This document shows, in pieces, positions 17,065 to 26,301 of a DNA stretch of 58,613 nucleotides. The translations under genes and the position numbers were made by a program. Positions within the stretch are counted from its first letter, which is position 1. Each line of letters opens with the position of its first letter. The notes beneath the pieces were generated by a model. That model ran no database searches and was not told the DNA's origin. It was given only the letters and a program-made list of their open reading frames with translations. Location: assembly GCA_038134525.1 (NCBI GenBank), contig JAYPVI010000014.1:1-58613 (forward strand), given 5' to 3'. The DNA comes from GCA-002727735 sp038134525. Lineage in GTDB: Bacteria > Bacteroidota > Bacteroidia > Flavobacteriales_D > Parvicellaceae.

Positions 17065-17901
17065 ATGATTAATTGGAAAACCATCAAAGAATACGAAGAT
17101 ATAACCTTCAAAATGGCTGATGGTGTTGCACGAATTGCTTTCAATCGTCCTGAAGTTAGAAACGCATTTAGACCTAAAACCGTAGATGAACTTCTAGAGG
17201 CACTTGTAATTTGTCACGAAAGTCAAGAAATTGGAGTAGTTCTAATTTCCGGTGAAGGTCCTTCATTAAAAGATGGCGGTTGGGCTTTTTGTTCTGGCGG
17301 AGATCAAAGAGTAAGGGCAAAAAGAGGTTATAAAGGCCTTGATGGAGTTAATAAGTTTAACATCTTAGATGTTCAACGACAAATCAGGTTCATGAACAAA
17401 GTAGTTATTGCAGTTGTTCCAGGATGGGCTGTAGGTGGAGGTCATAGCTTACATGTAGTTTGTGACCTGTCATTAGCTAGTGAAGAACATGCTATTTTCA
17501 AGCAAACTGATGCTGATGTTGCTAGTTTTGATGGTGGTTTTGGATCAGCTTACCTTGCACGTCAAGTAGGTCAAAAAAGAGCTCGTGAAATCTTTTTTTT
17601 AGGTCGTGATTACTCCGCTCAAGAAGCATTTGAGATGGGCATGGTAAACAAAGTCGTTCCACACGAACAACTTGAACAAACTGCTTATGATTGGGCTCAA
17701 GAGATTATGATGAAAAGTCCTACTGCTATCAAAATGATCAAATTTGGGTTTAATTTAATTGATGATGGTTTAGTAGGACAACAAATTTATGCTGGTGAAG
17801 CAACAAGACTAGCCTATGGAACTGAAGAAGCCGATGAAGGTAAAAATGCATTTTTAGAAAAGAGAAAACCCGATTTTAAAAACTTTCCAAAGTTCCCTTA
17901 A
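17065..17901 (+). CDS. menB: 1,4-dihydroxy-2-naphthoyl-CoA synthase
   Basis: This 278-residue crotonase-superfamily enzyme closes the second ring in menaquinone synthesis, turning o-succinylbenzoyl-CoA into DHNA-CoA. MenB-specific features include the loop DGGWAFCSGGDQRVRAKRGY, the oxyanion-hole region WAVGGGHSLHVVCDL and ASFDGGFGSAYLARQVG. The C-terminus KPDFKNFPKFP is characteristic of MenB. It is the last gene of the run; menC and menE are not in this window. The convergent peptidase gene ends 2 bp away with no terminator hairpin between. Confidence 0.95.
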   Translation: MINWKTIKEYEDITFKMADGVARIAFNRPEVRNAFRPKTVDELLEALVICHESQEIGVVLISGEGPSLKDGGWAFCSGGDQRVRAKRGYKGLDGVNKFNILDVQRQIRFMNKVVIAVVPGWAVGGGHSLHVVCDLSLASEEHAIFKQTDADVASFDGGFGSAYLARQVGQKRAREIFFLGRDYSAQEAFEMGMVNKVVPHEQLEQTAYDWAQEIMMKSPTAIKMIKFGFNLIDDGLVGQQIYAGEATRLAYGTEEADEGKNAFLEKRKPDFKNFPKFP

Positions 17902-17903
17902 GT

Positions 17904-19328
17904 TTATAGCTCTTTATAGATATTTACCATAAGACTTTCTATAGCTTTTCTTATTTTATAATCTGGTGCTGAAAAATGATTTACCATAATTGTGAATGGA
18001 AAATGAGAATTATTTTTAGTGAAAAAACCTGTATAGCACCTTACCCCGCCCATAGACCCACTTTTACCAATAAAATTCCCCTCGATGGGTGTTTTTTTTC
18101 CAATATATCTTAAAGTGCCTGTAATCCCAGCTATAGGAAAAGAATTCATCATACATTGTTTTTCATCTGGGTTAAAATTCGTCATAATGTCTCCTAGCAA
18201 TCCATTCATTGATCTGGGTGTAATTAAATTTTTTCTAGACAATCCCGAACCATCACTAAAAAACACATTTTTTGAAAATTTATTAGACCAAAAATCTACC
18301 ATAAAATTTGCTGCAGTATCGATGCAATGGTGTGCTTCTTTTCCTTTGGAACACTCTACTAATAGATGTTCAGCATAATTGTTATTGCTTTCGAAATTGA
18401 TAATTTTAATAATTTCACTAAGTTGAGGAGAATTGTAGTTCAGTAAAGTGTCAGTTGGACTACTTACTGGATATGGATAGTTCATAATCATGATGTTTAA
18501 CTGTTTTAAAACCTCATGTGTAGATTCGTATAAAAAGTCTTTGGGATGGTGCATAGAAACTTTCACCTTGTAGGATGAGTCTCTTTTGGGAAGTTTCCCT
18601 TTAATTGTTCTATTCTGTTGTAGAGGAGCACCAAACGCATAGGATAAATCTTTATTTAGATTGCCTACAGTTACTTCATTATTCAATAAAAAATGAGTAG
18701 AATACGGTACTGTTTTTGAAATTTCACAAGTGTCCCCTAGTGGATTTTTGGTGTTAAAATACAGTTCAACCATATTATCCATAAAAGTTGAACTGGAATA
18801 GCCTGCACCATAATAATTACCCAAATCACTCCATAACCAATGACTACAAACATCATACTGATCTTGATCGGGTAATATGATCAACCTACCAGTGATATTT
18901 TTAATGTTTAATTGTGTTAATTTTTGACGAAAATCATTTAAAAAGCTTTTTTCTATGAACCTACTTTCTAAACTTGGGTCACCATTGGTGATAACATACA
19001 AATTACCTATTAGAGTTTGATTCAGAGCATCAAAATCGCCATCATGAGCCACTATAGTTTTAAACATATATTGAGGCTTTAAAATCCTCGTTGCCATAGC
19101 TGTTGTCCATATTTTAGTTATAGAAGCAGGCACAAATAGTTTGTCTGCTTGATATTCTAATAGCTCAGATATTCCATCTGAGTCCAATAAATGAACGCCT
19201 ATGTGAGCGGAGGAAAGATTTGGGTCATTTAAAAAATGTTGCAACAGATTTTGGTATTTATTTTGTTGTGCACTAATGAAGAATAAGTTGATAACAAAAG
19301 AAAATAAGATCAGATAACGGAAAAGCAT
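17904..19328 (-). CDS. dacB: D-alanyl-D-alanine carboxypeptidase/endopeptidase, PBP4 type
   Basis: This peptidoglycan hydrolase trims D-Ala or cuts cross-links in the periplasm. The three penicillin-binding motifs are visible: SITK (residues 69-72 from the chosen start) in FVPASITKIW, SNN in FESNNNYAEHL, and KSG (in place of the usual KTG) in GKSGSMGG. A longer open frame begins at 19373, but the ATG at 19328 puts the signal peptide LFRYLILFSFVINLFFISA at the N-terminus, so it is preferred. Length (474 residues) fits the S13 family. It is divergent from asnB across 57 bp. Confidence 0.9.
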   Translation of the reverse strand: MLFRYLILFSFVINLFFISAQQNKYQNLLQHFLNDPNLSSAHIGVHLLDSDGISELLEYQADKLFVPASITKIWTTAMATRILKPQYMFKTIVAHDGDFDALNQTLIGNLYVITNGDPSLESRFIEKSFLNDFRQKLTQLNIKNITGRLIILPDQDQYDVCSHWLWSDLGNYYGAGYSSSTFMDNMVELYFNTKNPLGDTCEISKTVPYSTHFLLNNEVTVGNLNKDLSYAFGAPLQQNRTIKGKLPKRDSSYKVKVSMHHPKDFLYESTHEVLKQLNIMIMNYPYPVSSPTDTLLNYNSPQLSEIIKIINFESNNNYAEHLLVECSKGKEAHHCIDTAANFMVDFWSNKFSKNVFFSDGSGLSRKNLITPRSMNGLLGDIMTNFNPDEKQCMMNSFPIAGITGTLRYIGKKTPIEGNFIGKSGSMGGVRCYTGFFTKNNSHFPFTIMVNHFSAPDYKIRKAIESLMVNIYKEL

Positions 19329-19385
19329 ATATAAATTATAACCAAAATTCGTTCCAATCGTTAAATTAGCCAAAAAAGAAAATTA

Positions 19386-21248
19386 ATGTGTGGAATTGCA
19401 GGTTTTATTTCGCTTGATACACCAATAGATCATCCCAATCATTTTTTGGATTCTGCACTTCAAAAATTAAAAAAAAGAGGTCCAAATGCCCATGGAATAT
19501 ACAGAGATCATAATTGCGAATTAGGACATACTAGACTCAGTATCTTAGATACTTCAGAGGCGGCAAATCAGCCTATGATATCCGAAAATAAACGATATAC
19601 TATTATTTTTAATGGTGAAATTTACAATTTTGATAGCCTAAAAAAAGATTTAGAGAAAAGTTTTGATATTAAGATTAAAACTTCATCAGATACTGAAGTT
19701 CTTCTTCAAGGATTAATTTTAGAAGGGAAATCTTTTATAAATAAACTCAATGGATTTTTCGCATTTTGCTTTTATGATAAAATAAACAACTACTATTTAC
19801 TTGCAAGAGACCGATTTGGTATTAAGCCATTACTCTTTAGTCATTCTGAAAGTCGATTGGTGTTTTCTTCAGAACTAAAATCGTTAATGTGTTACCCTAT
19901 TAATAAAGAATTAGATTCTATTGCTTTGAACCAATTTTTGCAACTAACATACATACCTTCACCAAGAACGATATTAAAAAGTGGAAAAAAACTTAGTCCA
20001 GGTCACTTTATCGAAATAGAAAATAAAAAAGTATCTATTGTAAAATACTATACGTTTTATCCGTGTAAAAGAAGTTTAGATGATTACCAATCTGCACAAC
20101 TTAAAGTTAAAGACCTTGTTCACAAGGCTGTTCAAAAACGATTGGTATCTGATGTACCCTTAGGCACTTTCCTAAGTGGAGGAGTAGATTCTAGTATAGT
20201 TTCTGCTGTATCAGCGAAATACAAGTCCAATTTAGAAACCTTCTCTATTGGATTTCCTGATGAACCATTATTTGATGAGTCACGCCATGCTGAAAAAGTG
20301 GCGAAACATATTGGGTCAAAACATCACTGCTTCCAATTAAAAAACAAAAAATTGTTCGAACATTTAGATGATTTTTTAGAATACTTAGATGAGCCCATGG
20401 CTGATTCTTCTGCTCTAAACGTTTTTTTACTTTCTCAGGAAACAAAAAAATACGTTACGGTATCATTATCCGGTGATGGGGCAGATGAATTATTTAGTGG
20501 ATACAATAAACACCAAGCCCTTTATTTTTCCTTACAACAAAATTGGAAAACTAAACTCATCAAAAAATATGGACGTTTATCTAAAGTTATTCCCTCATCG
20601 AGAAATAGTAAGATTGGGAACCTTGGTAGACAACTAAATAAATTACAACAAGGTTTGCATTTAAACCATCAAGAAAGATATTTTAAATGGGCATCCTTTA
20701 TGGAGCAGAACATGGTACAACAACTTTCTAATTCATTTCATGATATTAAAGACGAGATCCATTTTGAAGAGTCAGAAGATCTTTTTAATGATTTCTTATT
20801 TAATGATTTTAATCTCGTACTTGAAAATGATATGTTAAGAAAAGTAGATTTAATGAGTATGTCTAATAGTCTTGAAGTTAGAACCCCTTTTTTGGATCAC
20901 AATCTAGTAGAATATGTCTTTTCTCTACCATCTGAATATAAAATTGATCAAAAGAATAGAAAAAAAATTTTAAAAGATGCCTTCAAGAATGAATTACCTA
21001 AAGAAGTATTTGAACGAAAAAAGCACGGATTTGAAATCCCACTTGAAAAATGGTTTAGAGGAGAATTGAAATCATTTATTAATCAAGACATATTTGAACG
21101 CAATATCGCAGTAAAAGAGGGAATTCTATCAAAAAGTGGCCTTTCAAATCTTAAATATGTTTGGTATAATAACCCGACTGGAGATGCGCCATATCATTTA
21201 TGGACTTTGATTGTATTAGATAATTTTTTAAAAAAATATATTTTTTGA
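19386..21248 (+). CDS. asnB: Asparagine synthase (glutamine-hydrolysing), first copy
   Basis: This 620-residue two-domain enzyme has an N-terminal glutaminase with nucleophile Cys2 (MCGIAGF) and HTRLSI, NGEIYNF and SSDTEVLL, followed by an ATP-pyrophosphatase synthetase domain with LSGGVDSSIV, SLSGDGADELFSGY and RTPFLDHNLVEYV. It could make asparagine or amidate a sugar carboxylate during polysaccharide synthesis. Position at the head of a glycan locus and a second copy at 46535-48418 favour the latter or an asparagine-linked decoration; this is inference. The next gene starts 3 bp after its stop. Confidence 0.9.
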   Translation: MCGIAGFISLDTPIDHPNHFLDSALQKLKKRGPNAHGIYRDHNCELGHTRLSILDTSEAANQPMISENKRYTIIFNGEIYNFDSLKKDLEKSFDIKIKTSSDTEVLLQGLILEGKSFINKLNGFFAFCFYDKINNYYLLARDRFGIKPLLFSHSESRLVFSSELKSLMCYPINKELDSIALNQFLQLTYIPSPRTILKSGKKLSPGHFIEIENKKVSIVKYYTFYPCKRSLDDYQSAQLKVKDLVHKAVQKRLVSDVPLGTFLSGGVDSSIVSAVSAKYKSNLETFSIGFPDEPLFDESRHAEKVAKHIGSKHHCFQLKNKKLFEHLDDFLEYLDEPMADSSALNVFLLSQETKKYVTVSLSGDGADELFSGYNKHQALYFSLQQNWKTKLIKKYGRLSKVIPSSRNSKIGNLGRQLNKLQQGLHLNHQERYFKWASFMEQNMVQQLSNSFHDIKDEIHFEESEDLFNDFLFNDFNLVLENDMLRKVDLMSMSNSLEVRTPFLDHNLVEYVFSLPSEYKIDQKNRKKILKDAFKNELPKEVFERKKHGFEIPLEKWFRGELKSFINQDIFERNIAVKEGILSKSGLSNLKYVWYNNPTGDAPYHLWTLIVLDNFLKKYIF

Positions 21249-21251
21249 TCG

Positions 21252-22421
21252 ATGAACTCAAAAAGAAAAATTTTAAGAATAATAAATCGTTTCAATCTTG
21301 GTGGACCTACTTATAATGCTGCTTTACTGACAAAATATTTATCTGATGAATATGAAACCTTACTAGTTGGTGGGAATCATGAAGAAACCGAAGGAAGCTC
21401 TATGCACATTGTGGAGAAACTGGGTTTAGATCCAGTTATCATACCTGAAATGCAACGATCAATCAACCCTAAAAAAGATAAAATAGCATACAATAAAATT
21501 CAAAAAATCATTGAAGACTTTAAACCAGATATAGTTCATACCCATGCTTCAAAAGCGGGTGCACTAGGTCGTAGGGCTGCATTTACAGCCAAAATTCCTC
21601 AGATTTATCACACGTTTCATGGACATGTTTTTCATTCTTATTTTGGAAACATAAAAACCCATTTTTATAAAAATATTGAAAGAAGATTAGCCCGAAAAAG
21701 CACAAATATTATAGCCATCAGTGAATTACAAAAAAAAGAATTAAGTGTAATACATCGAATTTGCCCTGCAGAAAAAATAAAAGTCATTCCTCTTGGATTT
21801 GATTTAAAGCCATTTTACACCAATACCAAAATAAAAAGAGAAGAATTTAGAGCGGCATGGGATATTAAAGAAAATGAGATTGCAGTGGGAATTATTGGGA
21901 GAATTGTTCCTATTAAAAATCATGCATTTTTCATAAACGCAATTGAAAAGATCCTCAATAAAACCTCAAAAAAAATTAGAGTATTTATCGTTGGAGATGG
22001 TGAAGACAAAACTAAAATCCAAGAACTGATCGAATCAAAGAAATTAAAATACAGTAATAATAAAACTCCTGCCCTATTTCAATTCACATCATGGATTAAA
22101 AAAGTGGATGAAGTAAATGCTGGAATGGATATTATTTGCCTCACATCAAAAAATGAAGGCACGCCCGTTAGCCTGATTGAAGCTCAAGCGAGTGGTAATC
22201 CCATAGTTAGCACTAATGTTGGTGGGATTGAAAATATAATTATTCCAAATGAATCTGGTTACTTATCCCAAGTTGGAGATTTAGAACTTTTTACCCAAAA
22301 TTTATTAAATCTAATTGAAAGTGAAGAACTTAGGAATAAAATGTCCAAAAAGGGGAAACAAAAAGCTCTTCAATACTCTTTTGAAAATCTTATAACAAAT
22401 ACAAAAGAACTTTATTTATGA
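21252..22421 (+). CDS. Glycosyltransferase family 4
   Basis: This 389-residue GT-B glycosyltransferase has an N-terminal FNLGGPTYNAALLTKYL motif (GG donor/acceptor loop) and the C-terminal E(x)7E region SKNEGTPVSLIEAQASGNPIVSTNVGGI. HTHASKAGALGRRAAF is typical of exopolysaccharide GT4 enzymes. It should add a sugar to a lipid-linked intermediate at the inner face of the cytoplasmic membrane. It is coupled to asnB. The specific sugar is unknown. Confidence 0.88.
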   Translation: MNSKRKILRIINRFNLGGPTYNAALLTKYLSDEYETLLVGGNHEETEGSSMHIVEKLGLDPVIIPEMQRSINPKKDKIAYNKIQKIIEDFKPDIVHTHASKAGALGRRAAFTAKIPQIYHTFHGHVFHSYFGNIKTHFYKNIERRLARKSTNIIAISELQKKELSVIHRICPAEKIKVIPLGFDLKPFYTNTKIKREEFRAAWDIKENEIAVGIIGRIVPIKNHAFFINAIEKILNKTSKKIRVFIVGDGEDKTKIQELIESKKLKYSNNKTPALFQFTSWIKKVDEVNAGMDIICLTSKNEGTPVSLIEAQASGNPIVSTNVGGIENIIIPNESGYLSQVGDLELFTQNLLNLIESEELRNKMSKKGKQKALQYSFENLITNTKELYL

Positions 22422-22441
22422 TACTTTGTTTTTCAAAGTTC

Positions 22442-22472
22442 TTTGTAAATTTATGAAATTACATTATATTTG
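22442..22472 (+). promoter_or_regulatory. Bacteroidota-type promoter for the wza-like gene
   Basis: TTTG at 22442-22445 and TATATTTG at 22465-22472, separated by 19 bp, match the Bacteroidota -33/-7 consensus exactly. The -7 box ends only 4 bp before ATG 22477, so transcription should begin on or next to the start codon. It would transcribe the exporter genes apart from asnB and the GT4 gene. Confidence 0.7.
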
Positions 22473-22476
22473 TCCT

Positions 22477-23271
22477 ATGAAATTTATTAATCATACTATA
22501 TTATTCTGCCTTATTGTATTGCTTTTAGATTCATGTACAATTAATTCAAATAGGATGTTACGTACTCCTAAAGACTACCAATTTGACACCATAACAAATT
22601 TGATGAATGATGTTGAATATAAGATTGCCATGAATGATCAACTTCTTTTTCAACTGTATACTAATAATGGGTTTCAACTTATAGATATGTTTAATAATGA
22701 TGGAAGTAATCAAAACCGGATGATGATGAATGGAGGAATGAATGGAAACTTTGGCATTAATTATTTAGTAAGGCAAGATAGTTTAGTTGAATTTCCAATT
22801 ATTGGAGATATAAATCTCGTAGGCCAAACAGCCCGAGAGGCAGAGTTATATTTAGAGGAACTGTTTTCTGAATTCTATGTAGATCCTTACGTTTTTCTTA
22901 GGGTAAATAGTCGAAGAATATTTTTATTTAGCGGTTCAACTGGTGGTGAAGCACAAGTGGTTCCTCTATCTTTTAACAACATGACTTTATTTGAAGTATT
23001 AGCAACTGCTGGAGGTATTTCAAAAGATAATAATGCTAGAAAAATTAAAATCATTAGAAAAACCAAAGATGGTATTAAGATATTCAAGGTAGATCTTTCT
23101 ACAATAGATGGTATACAACAAGGTAATATGATAATGCAGTCTCATGATATCGTATATATTCAACCTAATATCAATATCATACCAGAGATTATGGAGGATA
23201 TAAATCCCATTTTATCTTTCGCTTCAACCATTTCACTTTTATGGTTAGCAATAACTCAATTCAACCAATGA
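22477..23271 (+). CDS. Polysaccharide export lipoprotein (Wza-like OPX)
   Basis: This is an outer-membrane polysaccharide export lipoprotein. The preferred start (22477) gives a signal peptide KFINHTILFCLIVLLLDSC with lipobox LDSC; an in-frame ATG at 22426 would hide it. The Poly_export region (AMNDQLLFQLY; LVEFPIIGDINLVGQTAREAE), a SLBB-like segment (RIFLFSGSTGGEAQVVPL...LATAGGI) and the C-terminal YIQPNINIIPEI helix region fit the OPX family. A Met/Gly/Asn-rich insert (about 68-92) is odd. It should form the secretion channel with the Wzc-like protein next door, whose start overlaps its stop by 4 bp. Confidence 0.88.
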   Translation: MKFINHTILFCLIVLLLDSCTINSNRMLRTPKDYQFDTITNLMNDVEYKIAMNDQLLFQLYTNNGFQLIDMFNNDGSNQNRMMMNGGMNGNFGINYLVRQDSLVEFPIIGDINLVGQTAREAELYLEELFSEFYVDPYVFLRVNSRRIFLFSGSTGGEAQVVPLSFNNMTLFEVLATAGGISKDNNARKIKIIRKTKDGIKIFKVDLSTIDGIQQGNMIMQSHDIVYIQPNINIIPEIMEDINPILSFASTISLLWLAITQFNQ

Positions 23272-25781
23272 TACCTGAAAATTTAAAAAAAACAGAGGAG
23301 AGTTTACTTCGATATAAAGATCGAATTTCAAATTTAAGCAAGGATTTTGAAATAGGATTATTTATTTATTTATTGGGAAAAGTTAAATGGCTTATTCTTT
23401 TAGTATTTACTGCATTATTTTTTGGAGCTTTTATTTACATGAGATACACCCCAAAAATGTATCAAACAAGTACAACTGTTCAAATTAATAGAACAGATAC
23501 TCCATCTGAGTTTGATGACCTATTTACTTTTAAAGAGAAAACAAATTTAAACAGCGACATTGCCTTGATGAAATCTCAAAAGATTATAAATAACAGTATT
23601 AAGAATCTAAACTCAAATATTCAATATTACAGCGAAGGAGACATTCTAACTAGAGACTTATATAAGAGATCACCATTTGAATTTGAGGATTTTACATTGA
23701 AAAATATTTCGCTAAGCTCTACACCACTGTATATTACATTTGAAAATAATTATTTTAAAATTTCCAACAGCACTAATAATATCGTATACGCAGAGTACAT
23801 TAAAAATGGCTCCTATTTTAGTAATGATCATTTTTCTGGGAAATTAATTATTTCTGGGACTATTGAATCATTTCAAGAATCTCTTAATGATTATAATTAT
23901 TATTTCATCGTTCCTATGCTATCTGAGAAAAGGAAGGAAATAACCGAATATCTTGAAATAAATATTCTTGATTATGCTGCAAATACCATTGGTATATCAT
24001 TTAAGCATACTAATCCATACTATGCACAAGATGTGTGTAACCAAATTGCAAAATCTTACATTGATTATGATTTAACCAAAAAAGCAATAAGTTCAGTAAA
24101 AATTGTAGAGTTCATTAATGCCCAAAAAGACAGTGTGGATCTAAGACTAAAAGATAGCGAACGTGAAATTCAATTATTTAAAAAGGAAAATAATGTTAAA
24201 TCTTCAGATATTAGAAAACAATCGAGCTTATCTCAGTTAGAAGAATTGGAAGACATCATAATCCAAAACCAAGTGGATATCGAATTACTAGAACAATTTA
24301 ATAATATGTTTACAAACTCAGTATCTACTAAAATTAATTCTAACACGATTAAAAGTCTTTTATTATCAAAGATATTTTACGATGATAATTTTGTTCAAGA
24401 CATGATTACTAATCTGGAAGAAAACGTTAAAAAAAGGGATGAATTATCAAGAGATGTAACATCGAGCAACGAAAATATGATCATTTTGAATAATGAAATT
24501 GAAGAGCAGATCATTTACATGCGTAAAGCTATCAAAATGATCAAACAACATAAAATCAAAAAAAATGAAGAGTTAAATCAAAAAATAAGACTTATTGAAA
24601 GAAAGTTATTATCTCTTCCTGAAAAAGAACTTGAATTAACTAGATTAGAAAGAATACATGAAATAAACAATAAGTATTACACCCTATTGTTAGAAAAAGA
24701 AACAGAGTACGAACTATCAAAAGCAGGAATAACTACCTACAACGAAATTTTAAAACCAGCTCCTTTAAATGAAAATGCCATATCCCCTAAATCCATTTTA
24801 GCCTACAGTTTAGCAACTGTTTTAGCTTTAGTCATTTCTGCTTTAATTGCACTACTCAATTACCTTACACACGACAAAATCACATCACTACATGAAATAT
24901 CTAAATATTCTGATGGAAGTATTGGTATCTTGGGTATGATTCCATTACTTAAAAACAAGCCTGCAGTGTCTCAACTTATTGTAGATAAAAGCCCTAAATC
25001 TATGGTCACGGAATCTTTTAGAGCTTTGAGAACCAATCTACAATTTATTAACAATGAAAAAAACTCAAAAATCATTGCTATCAGCAGTACTATTTCTGGG
25101 GAAGGAAAAACCTTTTTAGCCATCAACTTAGCGGGTATCATCGCTTTTACAGGAAAAAAAGTGGTCATTATTGATTTAGACATGAGAAAACCAAAAATTC
25201 ACATTGGGTTTGGGGTTAAAAATGAAAAAGGAATGTCCGAAATATTAGTCAAGAAAAATGAGATTTCAGATTGTGTCAATAATAGCACTTTAAAAGGACT
25301 TGACTTTATTACAGCTGGAACGCTTCCTCCTAATCCCTCAGAACTAATTGTTAGTGATGAATTTGAGAATGCCATTAACAAACTAAAAAACATATATGAT
25401 TTTATAGTCATTGACAACCCACCAGTAGGATTAGTTACTGATGGAATTCCTGTTCTTAATATGAGTGACTATCCAATCTATGTTTTCAAAGCTAATTTTT
25501 CAAGGAAAAACTTCATTCAAAATGTCGACCGACTTATAAATGAAAACAATTTATCTAAACTATCAGTAGTATTAAATGGGGTTGAATCTAATAACAGAGG
25601 ATATGGAACAAAATACGGATATGGATATGGATACGGATATGGATATGGATATGGATATGGATACGGTTCCAAAGCATACACATCTTATTATAGTGATGAT
25701 AGTTTTTTAAATAAAAAAAGTATTTTTGAACGCTTAACTAGTATGTTCAAAAATAATGGAAGTAAAAAAGACCAAAATTAA
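23268..25781 (+). CDS. Wzc-like chain-length determinant / BY tyrosine kinase
   Basis: This inner-membrane protein couples polymer length control to an autophosphorylating kinase. ATG 23268 overlaps the previous stop (ATGA) and is preferred to ATG 23241. Features in order: first membrane helix near residues 38-58, periplasmic Wzz/coiled-coil region to about 500 (many heptad-like K/E/L stretches), second helix near 515-540 (LATVLALVISALIALL), then the kinase with Walker A SGEGKTFLAINLAG, Walker A' VVIIDLDMRKPK and Walker B FIVIDNPPVG. The C-terminal tail has nine Tyr-Gly repeats plus KAYTSYYSDDS, a Tyr cluster like the phosphorylated tail of Wzc. It pairs with the Wza-like exporter. Confidence 0.92.
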   Translation: MIPENLKKTEESLLRYKDRISNLSKDFEIGLFIYLLGKVKWLILLVFTALFFGAFIYMRYTPKMYQTSTTVQINRTDTPSEFDDLFTFKEKTNLNSDIALMKSQKIINNSIKNLNSNIQYYSEGDILTRDLYKRSPFEFEDFTLKNISLSSTPLYITFENNYFKISNSTNNIVYAEYIKNGSYFSNDHFSGKLIISGTIESFQESLNDYNYYFIVPMLSEKRKEITEYLEINILDYAANTIGISFKHTNPYYAQDVCNQIAKSYIDYDLTKKAISSVKIVEFINAQKDSVDLRLKDSEREIQLFKKENNVKSSDIRKQSSLSQLEELEDIIIQNQVDIELLEQFNNMFTNSVSTKINSNTIKSLLLSKIFYDDNFVQDMITNLEENVKKRDELSRDVTSSNENMIILNNEIEEQIIYMRKAIKMIKQHKIKKNEELNQKIRLIERKLLSLPEKELELTRLERIHEINNKYYTLLLEKETEYELSKAGITTYNEILKPAPLNENAISPKSILAYSLATVLALVISALIALLNYLTHDKITSLHEISKYSDGSIGILGMIPLLKNKPAVSQLIVDKSPKSMVTESFRALRTNLQFINNEKNSKIIAISSTISGEGKTFLAINLAGIIAFTGKKVVIIDLDMRKPKIHIGFGVKNEKGMSEILVKKNEISDCVNNSTLKGLDFITAGTLPPNPSELIVSDEFENAINKLKNIYDFIVIDNPPVGLVTDGIPVLNMSDYPIYVFKANFSRKNFIQNVDRLINENNLSKLSVVLNGVESNNRGYGTKYGYGYGYGYGYGYGYGYGSKAYTSYYSDDSFLNKKSIFERLTSMFKNNGSKKDQN
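25614..25667 (+). repeat. Hexanucleotide tandem repeat (TAYGGW)9 coding (Tyr-Gly)9
   Basis: Nine 6-bp units with consensus TA[T/C]GG[A/T] lie in frame at the 3' end of the Wzc-like kinase gene. Changes in copy number would keep the frame and vary the number of Tyr residues in the presumed phospho-tail. Three of the nine units use TAC, which interrupts perfect repetition and would slow slippage. Confidence 0.9.
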
Positions 25782-26301
25782 TGGTGTATTTCTAATTAAA
25801 CCTCAGATTTTTAAGGATAAAAGAGGTTATTTTTTTGAAAGTTTTAATTCCAAAAAATTCAATGAAACAACGGATTTAGATATTCATTTTGTACAGGATA
25901 ACCAATCTTTATCAAGTAAAAACGTATTAAGAGGACTTCATTTTCAGCACCCCCCTTATGACCAAGCAAAATTAGTTAGTGTAATCAAGGGAAAGGTACT
26001 AGATGTAGTAGTTGATATAAGAAAAGATTCCGAAACATATGGAGAATATTTAGCTGAGTATTTAAGTGAAGAAAATCATCATCAATTATTTATTCCAAAA
26101 GGAATGGCTCATGGATTTTTGACTTTAAAAGATGAAACTATTTTTTCCTACAAGTGTTCTAATTATTACGATAAAAAATCCGAGGATGGAATTATTTGGA
26201 ATGACAGTAGCTTAAATATCGACTGGAAAATTACTAATCCATTAGTTTCTGAAAAAGATCAACTTGCACAAAATTTTAATTCTTTTGTATCTCCTTTTTA
26301 A
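25756..26301 (+). CDS. rfbC: dTDP-4-dehydrorhamnose 3,5-epimerase
   Basis: This 181-residue cupin-fold epimerase acts in dTDP-L-rhamnose synthesis. Diagnostic segments are IFKDKRGYFFESFN, FVQDNQSLSSKNVLRGLHFQ (catalytic His in LRGLHFQ), KLVSVIKGKVLDVVVDIRK, FIPKGMAHGF and a DGIIWND end. It overlaps the end of the kinase gene by 26 bp. The other rhamnose genes (rfbA, rfbB, rfbD) are not in the window, so they are elsewhere or this enzyme serves a related dTDP-sugar. Confidence 0.93.
   Translation: MEVKKTKINGVFLIKPQIFKDKRGYFFESFNSKKFNETTDLDIHFVQDNQSLSSKNVLRGLHFQHPPYDQAKLVSVIKGKVLDVVVDIRKDSETYGEYLAEYLSEENHHQLFIPKGMAHGFLTLKDETIFSYKCSNYYDKKSEDGIIWNDSSLNIDWKITNPLVSEKDQLAQNFNSFVSPF

Noticed and set aside
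17900..17905. Possible terminator between menB and the PBP4-type gene.
   Set aside because: The gap is only 2 bp and no stem-loop with a T run was found around it.
25614..25667. Short tandem repeat considered as a CRISPR-like array.
   Set aside because: Units are 6 bp, contiguous and coding; there are no spacers.
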